26,178 nt of DNA from JBEKDJ01 sp050014415 (lineage in GTDB: Bacteria > Desulfobacterota > BSN033 > UBA1163): the NCBI GenBank assembly GCA_050014415.1, contig JBEKDJ010000023.1, forward strand, positions 1 through 26,178. The letters run 5' to 3'. A model generated the notes under the pieces. That model was not told the origin of the DNA and ran no database searches. It saw nothing but the letters and a program-made list of their open reading frames with translations. A program made the position numbers and the translations under genes. Positions 1 to 7,203 of the stretch are shown here, in pieces. Each line of letters opens with the position of its first letter. The first letter of the stretch is position 1.

Positions 1-32
1 AATCTCTCAAGGAACAACTCACCCTGAACCAT
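1..32 (-). CDS. Start of an unidentified gene, cut by the window edge
   Basis: An ATG at 32-30 (minus) is preceded by GAGGAG with 5 nt spacing, a good Shine-Dalgarno. It opens a frame reading M-V-Q-G-E-L-F-L-E-R up to the window edge. It lies 56 nt past the stop of the small membrane protein gene, on the same strand, so it could be the third gene of an operon starting with the sigma-54 response regulator. Ten codons are too few to name a family; the support is only the ribosome binding site and the position. Confidence 0.35.
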   Translation of the reverse strand, partial: MVQGELFLER

Positions 33-88
33 GATTGCTCCTCATGGACTACTGCATTCTCATATCAATTTACGGGGAGCCACCCTTG

Positions 89-280
89 TTACTTTTGGCC
101 CCCTTTGGATTGTTGCCCACAGCAGGGGTTAACATCAGTGTCAACGTCTATGTTGTTACCCTCTGTGGTGCCAAAAAGAAGACCTGACACCACTGATAAT
201 AGAGCCAGCATGACACCGGGGATAGTAATAATAATGAAACGACGTGGCGCCGAAAATAAATCGATCAAGCGGGTTAACAT
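89..280 (-). CDS. Small single-helix membrane protein, function unknown
   Basis: This encodes 63 residues. A basic N-terminus (RLIDLFSAPRR) leads into one hydrophobic stretch (about residues 15-37), then an acidic segment and a tail with a C-C pair (PCCGQQ). The pattern suggests one membrane helix with the basic end inside and the Cys-containing tail outside. It begins 33 nt after the sigma-54 response regulator stop on the same strand, so it is probably co-transcribed. No strong ribosome binding site precedes the ATG. I recognise no family; spurious translation remains possible, but the charge and hydrophobicity layout argues for a real protein. Confidence 0.45.
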   Translation of the reverse strand: MLTRLIDLFSAPRRFIIITIPGVMLALLSVVSGLLFGTTEGNNIDVDTDVNPCCGQQSKGGQK

Positions 281-313
281 GATTTCTAGTCAGGAATAAA
301 ACAGGTTAGTTTC

Positions 314-1705
314 TCAGGACTCGGATGGATTCGAACTCAAATGAGATTTCAGTGAAGATTTAGCCTTTTTTTCGAATCGGTAGAGCGTTCTCGGATTGAC
401 CCTTAAGATTTCTGCAGCGACTTTCTTATTCCCATCTGTTTCCTTTAGTATCTCTAAGATATATTCGGCTTTTATATCATCCAATGATTTATGGTATGTC
501 GCTCCTTTTCTTATTAGGTCTGTAAAACCTCCCCTCAGGTTCTTGGGAAGGTCCTTCGGAATCAAATAATCTCCATCGGCCATGATCACGGCTCTTTCGA
601 TGATGTTTTCCAATTCCCTGACATTTCCCGGCCAATGATACTCTAAGAGGAGGTTCATTGAATCCTTTGAGATTCCCTTAATCTGTTTGCGGGTTTCTCG
701 GGTATAGATATCAAGAAAGTGGTAGGCGAGCAGAGGGATGTCTTCTCTTCTGTCCTTCAAATCGGGAAGAAAGATGGGAAAAACATGGAGGCGGTAGAAG
801 AGGTCTTCACGAAACCTCCCATTCTTCATGTTAGCTTCGAGGTTTTCATTGGTTGCTGCAATTACCCGGACATCGATCTTAGTCTCCTCGGTGCTGCCCA
901 CCCTCATCACCACCTTCTCCTGAAGGACTCTCAGGAGCTTTATCTGAGCGGAAGGTTGGAGGGTAGATATCTCGTCCAAGAAGAGTGTCCCTCCACTGGC
1001 CTCTTCGAACAATCCTCTCTTCGCCTGAATCGCTCCGGTGAAGGCACCCTTGGTATGGCCGAAGAGCTCGCTTTCAATCAAGGTTTCAGGGATTGCTCCG
1101 CAATTGAAAGGAAGGATTAGCCTATCGGCCCTCGGGCTATTGTAATGGATCGCCTTGGCCACGAGTTCTTTACCCGTTCCACTCCCCCCATAGATGATCA
1201 CCGTGCTGTTGCTTGGGGCTACTTTTTCGATGAGAGAGAAGACCTCTTGCATCTTCTTGCTCTTTCCAACAATCTTATTGAATTCAAATCTTTTTCTCAC
1301 CTCCATTCTCAGAAGCCGGTTCTCCCTGATGAGGAGGCTTTCTTTCTGAGCTTTGGAGATGTGGATGAGGAGTTCATTAAGGTCTATGGGTTTTGTGATA
1401 TAGTCATCCGCTCCGATCTTGATCGCCTCTACAGCTGTTTCAATCGATCCGTAGGCAGTCATCAGAATCACCGTTAAGTCTGGCCTTGTTCCTTTGACTG
1501 TTTTGAGGAGTTCGATACCATCCATCCCTGGCATCTTCATGTCTGTTAATACCAGGTCAAAGACATCATTTTCTATCTTTTCAATTGCCTCCGGCCCGTT
1601 ATGGGTAACTTCGACGGTAAACTCACCCATCTGGGAAAGACCTTGCTTAAGCATTTCACGAATGGGTGCTTCATCATCGACTACCAATATCTTCATGGGC
1701 TCCAC
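314..1705 (-). CDS. Sigma-54-dependent response regulator (NtrC/AtoC type)
   Basis: This is a three-domain activator of sigma-54 RNA polymerase. The receiver domain comes first (ILVVDDE, with the phospho-acceptor Asp in LTDMKMPGMDG, residue 52 counted from the internal Met). The central AAA+ domain has Walker A GSGTGKE, the sigma-54 contact loop GAFTGA and Walker B-like GGTLFLDEI. A Fis-type helix-turn-helix ends the protein (KKVAAEILRVNPRTLYRFEKK). Length is about 463 residues, normal for the family. The start is a choice: GTG at 1705 has AAGGAG six bases upstream, while ATG at 1696 lies too close to its GGAG. A longer reading to 1735 lacks a ribosome site. No histidine kinase lies nearby, so the input signal is unknown. 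It is divergent from the HD-GYP regulator across a 143-bp shared control region. Confidence 0.93.
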   Translation of the reverse strand: MEPMKILVVDDEAPIREMLKQGLSQMGEFTVEVTHNGPEAIEKIENDVFDLVLTDMKMPGMDGIELLKTVKGTRPDLTVILMTAYGSIETAVEAIKIGADDYITKPIDLNELLIHISKAQKESLLIRENRLLRMEVRKRFEFNKIVGKSKKMQEVFSLIEKVAPSNSTVIIYGGSGTGKELVAKAIHYNSPRADRLILPFNCGAIPETLIESELFGHTKGAFTGAIQAKRGLFEEASGGTLFLDEISTLQPSAQIKLLRVLQEKVVMRVGSTEETKIDVRVIAATNENLEANMKNGRFREDLFYRLHVFPIFLPDLKDRREDIPLLAYHFLDIYTRETRKQIKGISKDSMNLLLEYHWPGNVRELENIIERAVIMADGDYLIPKDLPKNLRGGFTDLIRKGATYHKSLDDIKAEYILEILKETDGNKKVAAEILRVNPRTLYRFEKKAKSSLKSHLSSNPSES

Positions 1706-1740
1706 ATTTCGCTCCTTATGAGTTATTATTATCAAAAATC

Positions 1741-1788
1741 TTGACTTAAATCAAACTTTTTTGTTTAAAAGGGTTGACTGTTTGTCAA
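1741..1788. promoter_or_regulatory. Two TTGAC-type palindromes in the divergent regulator gap
   Basis: Between the two divergent response-regulator genes lie a near-perfect palindrome (TTGACTTAAATCAA, 1741-1754, one mismatched pair) and an inverted repeat TTGAC-N5-GTCAA (1774-1788). Both share TTGA half-sites, and their starts are 33 bp apart, about three helical turns. The second overlaps the -35 box of the HD-GYP gene. They could be binding sites for a dimeric regulator; which protein binds is not visible from the sequence. Confidence 0.4.
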
Positions 1789-1801
1789 TTTCTTATAAAA
1801 T
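1774..1801 (+). promoter_or_regulatory. Sigma-70-type promoter of the HD-GYP regulator gene
   Basis: TTGACT (1774-1779), a 16-bp spacer and TAAAAT (1796-1801) fit a housekeeping promoter about 48 bp before the ATG at 1849. The same -10 hexamer appears in the strong ffh promoter of this window. The -35 box lies within an inverted repeat, so a bound regulator would block it. Confidence 0.6.
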
Positions 1802-1848
1802 ATAGCGTGTCGACTACCGATGGGGAGAAAAGAGAAAGGAGGCCATTC

Positions 1849-2868
1849 ATGCAAGACCGGATTTTAATTGTCGATGACGAGGATATGATTTGCAGAGTCC
1901 TGGTTCGAAGACTATCCGCAGAAGGGTACGCATGCACGACGGCTCATAACGGAAAAGAGGGTCTTAACTACGCCCATAAAAATCCTTTTTCTCTCATAAT
2001 TTCCGACATAAACATGCCTGAAATGGATGGCCTCGAACTCCTGAAAAGGGTGAAGACCATGAATCCAAACATGATGGTCATCATGGTCACCGCCTATCCT
2101 GAAATTGATATGGCAGTGGAAGCCATGCGCCTTGGGGCCTATGATTTCATCATAAAACCTGCGGACTTAGATTTGGTGGTGCTCAGTGTCAAAAGAGCCC
2201 TGGAGAAGAAGAGACTGGAGGAGGAGCTTGAGGCGTATCATAAAAACCTGGAAAAACTGGTGGAGGAGAAGACGGCGGGGCTTCGACAGGCTTACCGGAT
2301 CCTGAAGAAAGTCCACCTGGATTCTGTCAAAGTTCTGGTCGAGGCGATCGATGCAAAGGATCCCTACACCCGTGGTCACTCCGATCGAGTCAAGAGGATG
2401 AGCTTAAAGATCGCCGCTCGGTTGGGTTATAATGAGGAGAAGCTGGAGGTATTGGAATATGCGGCACTCCTTCATGACATTGGCAAGATCGGCATCAGGG
2501 ACGAGATACTTCAGAAGCCGGCTGCTCTGAACACCGAGGAGTATCAATACATCCAGGAGCATCCATTGATTGGTATTAAGATCCTGGAAGGGATCGGGTT
2601 TTTTGAGGACAAGATCCCCCTGATTCGTCATCACCATGAGCATTTTGACGGGAAGGGATATCCGGATGGATTGGCCGGAGAGGCTATTCCCCTTGGGGCA
2701 AGAATCATCGCTGTTCCGGATGCCTTTGATGCAATGAGCAGTATGAGGCCCCATCGCGGGGCTCTGCCGCTCCAGAATATTCTTACAGAATTGGAGGCAG
2801 GAAGAGGCAAACAGTTTGACCCTAAGATTTTGGAAATCTTCTTGAATGAGAAGGTTTATATCCTATAG
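1849..2868 (+). CDS. Response regulator with HD-GYP c-di-GMP phosphodiesterase domain
   Basis: An RpfG-type protein of about 339 residues: receiver domain (ILIVDDED, phospho-acceptor D53 in SDINMPEMDG, the conserved Lys in IIKPAD), a coiled-coil linker (about 125-160, rich in Leu/Glu/Lys), then an HD-GYP domain. The metal motif LLHDIGK, the HHHEHFDGKGYPDGL segment with GYP, and the DAFDAM helix are all present, so c-di-GMP hydrolysis is expected. One departure is AVPDAFD where AVADxFD is usual. The start at 1849 is set by AAAGGAGG with 6 nt spacing; an upstream frame to 1774 reads through the promoter and is unlikely. Its partner kinase is not in view. Confidence 0.93.
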   Translation: MQDRILIVDDEDMICRVLVRRLSAEGYACTTAHNGKEGLNYAHKNPFSLIISDINMPEMDGLELLKRVKTMNPNMMVIMVTAYPEIDMAVEAMRLGAYDFIIKPADLDLVVLSVKRALEKKRLEEELEAYHKNLEKLVEEKTAGLRQAYRILKKVHLDSVKVLVEAIDAKDPYTRGHSDRVKRMSLKIAARLGYNEEKLEVLEYAALLHDIGKIGIRDEILQKPAALNTEEYQYIQEHPLIGIKILEGIGFFEDKIPLIRHHHEHFDGKGYPDGLAGEAIPLGARIIAVPDAFDAMSSMRPHRGALPLQNILTELEAGRGKQFDPKILEIFLNEKVYIL

Positions 2869-3222
2869 CTCACGAAACAGAAATAATGGTCCCCCCTTTC
2901 CACTGACAAGGGTTTTTGTACCTGAATGAAATTGGTTCGCTTCGCTCATCCCGCCTTGGCGGGAGAATAGCCGAATACTGGGACGTTGGGATGATGGCGA
3001 AGATAGTTTCACTAATCCTGATATCATCCTGTGCTAGTTGATACGCTGTAAAGAAATGCAGATTCAATCATGATAGTTGAATAAGGTCTTCCGCTTTCTT
3101 GACCCAATCATCCAGCATTCCGATATTCCATTATGCCGTGTGGCTTGTGTAAGAACGTAACACCCCCAAGGGCCTAAACTTCAATACGTTGTAGAAATCT
3201 CAGAGGGTGCGTTTGTTGTCAA
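2869..3222. other. 354-bp gap without a gene; phrase repeats and one hairpin
   Basis: No coding frame here looks protein-like. CCCGCC-TT-GGCGGG (2950-2963) is a perfect 6-bp hairpin without a T-run. At 3126-3150 there is a segment with core TGCCGTGTGG that recurs at 16462-16486 with about 20 of 25 bases identical, so it belongs to the dispersed intergenic repeats. A short minus frame at 3118-3069 (M-L-D-D-W-V-K-K-A-E-D-L-I) could be a gene remnant, but is too short to assign. No clear promoter for the GTPase gene was found. Confidence 0.55.
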
Positions 3223-4209
3223 ATGCCAGCTAACCTTACTCCTCAATATCTGGAAGCAGAGACCAAATTCAAGCAGGCCAAGACCCCCACGGAAAAAATG
3301 AAGGCCTTGGAAATCATGATGGCCGTCATCCCGAAACACAAGGGAACGGAGAAAATCCGTGGTCAACTCAAGAGTCGTATGGCCAAATTGAAGGCAGAGC
3401 TTCAAAGAAAACCGACCCTTGGGAGAGCAGAGCAGGTCTATAATGTCAAAAGGGAGGGAGCGGCTCAAGTGGTTCTATTGGGGCTTCCCAATTCTGGCAA
3501 ATCAAGCTTCTTCTCTCAGTTAACCCACGCCTTTTCTGAGGTGGCCAGCTACCCGTTCACCACCCAGAAGCCCATTCCGGGAATGATGAAGTTCGAGAAT
3601 CTTCAGATCCAATTGGTGGATACTCCGCCGGTTCAAATGGACCATGTCGAACCAGGATTCTCCAACCTGATTCGAAATGCCGATGCTCTCCTTGTCCTTG
3701 TTGACCTCACAGAGGACCCCATTTCCCAGATGGAGGTCCTCCTGGAGGAGTTGACACGGATGAGAATAAAGATCGTCGGCAAGGCCCCGATACCCTCCGC
3801 GGGAGCGGGATGGGTTTCCCTCAGGGCCCTTCTCCTCGCGAATAAATGTGATATCAAGAATACAATAGAGGCATACCGATCATTTGAAACCTATTTCAGC
3901 CGCAGCCTCCCCGTCCTGCCCATTTCTGCAGAGGAAGGAATGAATCTTGAAGAATTGAAAAAGGAGATCTATCAACTCCTCGGCATCCTCCGCGTCTACA
4001 CAAAGCATCCTGGAGAGGAGCCTGATCTTACAGAGCCCGTTGTCCTCAGAAAAGGAAGCACTGTGGAAGACGTGGCGCTTTCTATCCATAAGGACTTCGC
4101 CGCCAAACTGCGGTATGCCAGGATTTGGGGTTCTGGAAAACTTGGGGGTCAGATGGTTAAGCGAGACTCCGAGGTCAACGAGGGGGATGTCATTGAACTG
4201 CATATTTAG
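3223..4209 (+). CDS. DRG/Obg-like GTPase with C-terminal TGS domain
   Basis: This is a 328-residue GTP-binding protein of the OBG-HflX-like superfamily. After a charged helical N-terminus (1-78) the G domain shows G1 GLPNSGKS (87-94), a switch region YPFTTQKPIPG (110-120), G4 NKCD (207-210) and G5 ISAEEG (234-239). A TGS domain, a small RNA- or nucleotide-related beta-grasp fold, ends the protein (about 271-328). The G3 motif reads D-T-P-P (133-136), so the usual Gly of DxxG is Pro. Such proteins usually act around ribosomes or translation factors, but the exact role here is unknown. The ribosome site is weak (GAGGGTG, 13 nt upstream), yet no other start fits. Confidence 0.88.
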   Translation: MPANLTPQYLEAETKFKQAKTPTEKMKALEIMMAVIPKHKGTEKIRGQLKSRMAKLKAELQRKPTLGRAEQVYNVKREGAAQVVLLGLPNSGKSSFFSQLTHAFSEVASYPFTTQKPIPGMMKFENLQIQLVDTPPVQMDHVEPGFSNLIRNADALLVLVDLTEDPISQMEVLLEELTRMRIKIVGKAPIPSAGAGWVSLRALLLANKCDIKNTIEAYRSFETYFSRSLPVLPISAEEGMNLEELKKEIYQLLGILRVYTKHPGEEPDLTEPVVLRKGSTVEDVALSIHKDFAAKLRYARIWGSGKLGGQMVKRDSEVNEGDVIELHI

Positions 4210-4342
4210 AACCGGTTCGGAGTGATAGGTTCGGCCTGCCTTTGCCAATCTGCTCGCCAAACATGTTCTTTGGCAGGCGAGAGCGGCTACGGACAGGCAC
4301 GAGTTCGGAGATCAGAGGAACAGAAACAGTCAGGAGTTCGGA
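4210..4342 (+). repeat. Degenerate GTTCGGAGT phrase repeats and a hairpin
   Basis: The phrase GTTCGGAGTGATA occurs at about 4215-4227 and again at 4337-4349, with a partial copy GAGTTCGGAG at 4301-4310 and an inverted copy (GTCGAACTCCGAAC) at 4401-4414, inside the apparent 5' end of the next gene. An imperfect inverted repeat (CTCGCCAAA near 4251, TTTGGC-AGGCGAG near 4269) lies between them. The phrases resemble those in other gaps of this window in style but use different words. Confidence 0.55.
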
Positions 4343-5302
4343 GTGATAAGCTTTGGGGTTCTTGAGAGACTTTTGAATCCTTTTCATTTTAGACAATTAC
4401 GTCGAACTCCGAACGGCTTGACTGAGTCCGCCGAAGTCTTTGAGCCCCGGACTTATAGTCTTGCCAGAAGAGATTTTCTCCGCTGGCTTTTAGGATTACC
4501 CTTTCTGTCTCTTATTCCGTTCCGGATTCACAGGGCAGAGGCACGGGCTCCGATCCTTCCAGGTGGCGAAGGAAGGAGTTCTATCGCCGAATTCTTCAAG
4601 GGGGAAGAGCTTGTCTACCAGATCGGTGTCTGGTTGTTTAAGCGCGTGGCATTGGGGAAATTGAGTTTTAAAGAGATGGAGCAAAAGGGTCACTATATGG
4701 CGATCCTTCAAGCAGAGACCCTAGGTGTTCTGGGATGGGTAGCTCGTTATCGAGTAGACGTCTATCGTTCTGCAATGGAAGAGATCGATGGAGGAAGATG
4801 TCTTAGGTCTTTATCGTTCGAAGAGGATGTAAAGATAGGGAATAAGTTGAGGAGGAAAAGGCACCTCTTCGATTATCAGAAGAGAAAGTGGATTCAAATA
4901 AAGCAAAAAAAGGATGGGGGCGTGGAGAGAACGGAAGAAGAGATTCCCCCTGGGATGGTCTACGACGATTTCCTCACAGCCTCTTACAATTTTCGCTATG
5001 GTGTCTACGGGGAGATCGAACGGGGCAAAAAATATACGGTGTCTACCTTTCCGCGGAAGGGCGCCCTTAGTTACGAACTGAGAGTGGCTGCCAAAGAGGA
5101 GGAGGAGAGGAAAAGGAAGTCTGAAAAGGTTAAGGAAGGAAAAGATTTTTATGTGAAGCTCTTTCTAGATCCAGAGATCACCCATTCGAAAGAGGGCCTC
5201 ATCGAGGGATGGTTATCAAAAGAGCTTTATCCTGTGGAAGGAGCGATCAGAGACGTCATCCTTTTTGGGGATGTCAGGGGAACCCTGATCAAAAAGAGCT
5301 AA
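4343..5302 (+). CDS. Twin-arginine exported protein, DUF3108 family
   Basis: This is probably a periplasmic protein of the DUF3108 family, whose biochemical role is unknown. A Tat-type signal is visible: LARRDFLRW, then a hydrophobic stretch (LLGLPFLSLIPF) and an A-x-A-like cleavage region (AEARA). The mature part starts with FFKGEELVYQIGVW and is mostly beta-strand-like with a Lys/Glu-rich loop (EEEERKRKSEKVKE). The start is uncertain. GTG at 4343 has AGGAG with 6 nt spacing, but it lies in repeat DNA and gives a 41-residue leader before the twin Arg. TTG at 4418 gives a more usual 16-residue leader but has no ribosome site. It is followed closely by the DUF4911-like gene and tldD. Confidence 0.8.
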   Translation: MISFGVLERLLNPFHFRQLRRTPNGLTESAEVFEPRTYSLARRDFLRWLLGLPFLSLIPFRIHRAEARAPILPGGEGRSSIAEFFKGEELVYQIGVWLFKRVALGKLSFKEMEQKGHYMAILQAETLGVLGWVARYRVDVYRSAMEEIDGGRCLRSLSFEEDVKIGNKLRRKRHLFDYQKRKWIQIKQKKDGGVERTEEEIPPGMVYDDFLTASYNFRYGVYGEIERGKKYTVSTFPRKGALSYELRVAAKEEEERKRKSEKVKEGKDFYVKLFLDPEITHSKEGLIEGWLSKELYPVEGAIRDVILFGDVRGTLIKKS

Positions 5303-5361
5303 TTGCAAATTGCAGATTGTAGATTTGGAATCTGAAATCCAAAACCTGAAACTAAAAAGCG
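5303..5361 (+). repeat. Intergenic phrase repeat (GCAGATTG / AATCTGAAATC)
   Basis: The whole 59-bp gap is made of short related words: AATTGCAAATTGCAGATTG, GATTTGGAATCTGAAATCC and AAACCTGAAAC. The middle word matches 15 of 17 bases of a phrase found at 5645-5661 and 15736-15752. It leaves no clear ribosome site for the gene starting at 5362. Confidence 0.6.
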
Positions 5362-5589
5362 ATGGATACTCAATCCAGATACCTCAGACTCCAAAGAAAA
5401 GACATTGCCTACTTCAAATTCATCATCGAATCCTATGAGGGAATGGCCGTTGTGCGAACCAAAGACCAGCATGAAGCGGTTGTGGAGTTGATGGTGGCTC
5501 CGGGATGGGAAAGAGACGTCGATGAGCTTTTGGAAGGCCTCCGGAAAGAGATCCCTATTGAATACGTACCATCATACAATTCAGAATAG
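5362..5589 (+). CDS. Small DUF4911-like protein
   Basis: This encodes 75 residues with a compact alpha/beta pattern (YLRLQRKDIAYFKFIIESYEGMAVV, then VVELMVAPGW and a final helix DVDELLEGLRKEI). It resembles the DUF4911 family, short proteins of unknown function in deltaproteobacteria; I assign this from memory of the pattern with moderate certainty. It sits between the Tat-exported DUF3108 gene and tldD on the same strand, with repeat DNA on both sides, and is probably in one transcript with them. No Shine-Dalgarno is evident before the ATG. Confidence 0.75.
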   Translation: MDTQSRYLRLQRKDIAYFKFIIESYEGMAVVRTKDQHEAVVELMVAPGWERDVDELLEGLRKEIPIEYVPSYNSE

Positions 5590-5599
5590 TCACCACGCT

Positions 5600-5672
5600 T
5601 TTTCATTGCGGATGCAAATCGCAGATTATAGATTGAGGATTATGAAATCTGAAATTCGAAATTTAAGATTGG
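5600..5672 (+). repeat. Intergenic phrase repeat with a 17-mer shared at 15736
   Basis: Words such as GCGGATGCAAATCGCAGATT and ATAGATTGAGGATT lead into AAATCTGAAATTCGAAA (5645-5661), which is identical to 15736-15752. The array runs right up to the ribosome site of tldD (GGGGAG, 5675-5680). Confidence 0.7.
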
Positions 5673-5685
5673 TTGGGGAGACAGG

Positions 5686-7110
5686 GTGATCAAAGAGATT
5701 CCGTTCCAAGAGATACTGCGTGAGGCCTCGAGAGAAGGAGGGGAGTTTGCCGACATTTTTTTTGAGCAGACTCACTCGATCCTCATCATATGCGAGGAGG
5801 ATCGGATCGAAAAAGTGGTCTCGGGTTTGGACGGGGGGGCAGGGCTTCGAATTCTTTTCGACGGAAGAACGATCTATGGTTTCGCAAACCAGGTATCAAC
5901 GGTGGCTCTCCTCGATTTAGCGAAGAGGATGAGCCGTGCGGTAAAAGAAGAGAGAGGGGAGCGGGAGATCCGCCTCGTCCATCGCGATCAGTCTCTTATT
6001 TCATCTCATCAGCTTCTAAGGCCTCCTTTCACCATTATGAAACATCCCGAAGGACTTTCAATTGGAGAAAAGGTTTCTGCCGTAAAGCGGGCAAACGATG
6101 TCGCCCGGAAACTTGATCGACACGTACGGCAGGTCAAGGTCCTCTATCGAGATTTCACTCAAATTCTTTTCATCGGGAATTCAGAGGGAGCTTCAGTGGA
6201 AGGGGAGAGGGTTGGGACAGTCTTTTCTGTCCAGGTCGTGTCGGCTGATGGGGATAGGGTTCAAACCGGATATGAACCAGCGGGTGGGACGGTGGGTTTT
6301 GAACTCTTCGATCTTCATCCTCCAGAGGGAGTGGCAGAAGTGGCGACCAAGAGATCCCTCCTCATGCTTGGAGCAAGAAAGGCACCCGCGGGGAGAATGG
6401 CGGTTGTCCTATCGAGCGAAGCCGGAGGAACGATGATTCATGAAGCCATTGGTCATGGGTTGGAGGCGGATTTGGCTCAACAGGGGCTTTCGGTCTATTC
6501 AAAGAAAATCGGAGAAAAGGTAGCCTCTCCACTGATCACGGTGGTGGATGATCCTACCTTGTCTCAGAAGAGGGGTTCCTATGCCTTTGATGACGAAGGA
6601 ATGCCCTCACGGAAAACCGTCCTAGTGCAAGAGGGAATCCTCAAAGGATATCTTTATGATCGGCTCACGGCCCTCAAGGACGAGGTCGAATCGACGGGAA
6701 ATGGAAGGAGGGAGTCCTACCAGCATAAGCCCATTCCCAGGATGAGCAACACCCTGATCGTTCCAGGGAGGACAAAGCCTGAAGAGATCATCCACTCCGT
6801 GGAAAAGGGACTATTTGTGAGGAAAATGGGCGGAGGACAGGTCAATACGGTGAACGGGGATTTCGTCTTTGAAGTCAATGAGGGATATCTGATCGAGAAA
6901 GGGTGTGTGGCAGAGCCGGTCCGAGGAGCGATTCTGACGGGCAATGGGCCTCAGATCCTCAAAGAGATCGATATGGTCGGTGATGACCTTGGATTTGGAA
7001 TAGGGACGTGTGGAAAGGACGGTCAGGGGGTTCCGGTCGCCGATGCCCAGCCCACTTTGAGGATACCTGAGCTGGTGGTTGGAGGACAGCAGAATTCTAC
7101 CGACAGATAG
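5686..7110 (+). CDS. tldD: TldD metalloprotease subunit
   Basis: This is the catalytic-type subunit of the TldD/TldE zinc protease, which elsewhere processes modified peptides and acts in CcdA turnover. The 474-residue length is typical. The zinc-site HExxxH is seen as H252-E253-A-I-G-H256 within GGTMIHEAIGHGLEAD, and the C-terminal metal ligand motif is G-T-C442-G-K-D-G-Q. The GTG start at 5686 is set by GGGGAG with 5 nt spacing. The partner gene tldE (pmbA) does not follow: the next gene is convergent. TldE must therefore be encoded elsewhere or be absent. Confidence 0.95.
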   Translation: MIKEIPFQEILREASREGGEFADIFFEQTHSILIICEEDRIEKVVSGLDGGAGLRILFDGRTIYGFANQVSTVALLDLAKRMSRAVKEERGEREIRLVHRDQSLISSHQLLRPPFTIMKHPEGLSIGEKVSAVKRANDVARKLDRHVRQVKVLYRDFTQILFIGNSEGASVEGERVGTVFSVQVVSADGDRVQTGYEPAGGTVGFELFDLHPPEGVAEVATKRSLLMLGARKAPAGRMAVVLSSEAGGTMIHEAIGHGLEADLAQQGLSVYSKKIGEKVASPLITVVDDPTLSQKRGSYAFDDEGMPSRKTVLVQEGILKGYLYDRLTALKDEVESTGNGRRESYQHKPIPRMSNTLIVPGRTKPEEIIHSVEKGLFVRKMGGGQVNTVNGDFVFEVNEGYLIEKGCVAEPVRGAILTGNGPQILKEIDMVGDDLGFGIGTCGKDGQGVPVADAQPTLRIPELVVGGQQNSTDR

Positions 7111-7203
7111 TGAGATGAAGAGATAGGGGAGGATAGGGAGACTAAAGATTAGAAAACCGTATTACGGATTGGGAAAGAACCAGAATTCTGAGAATGAAAG
7201 ACC

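Noticed and set aside
719..1477. Plus-strand open frames opposite the sigma-54 regulator
   Set aside because: All conserved motifs are on the minus strand; the plus frames are shadows.
2870..3067. A 65-codon minus frame after the HD-GYP gene
   Set aside because: It reads through a hairpin and repeat-like DNA with no ribosome site and no recognisable fold.
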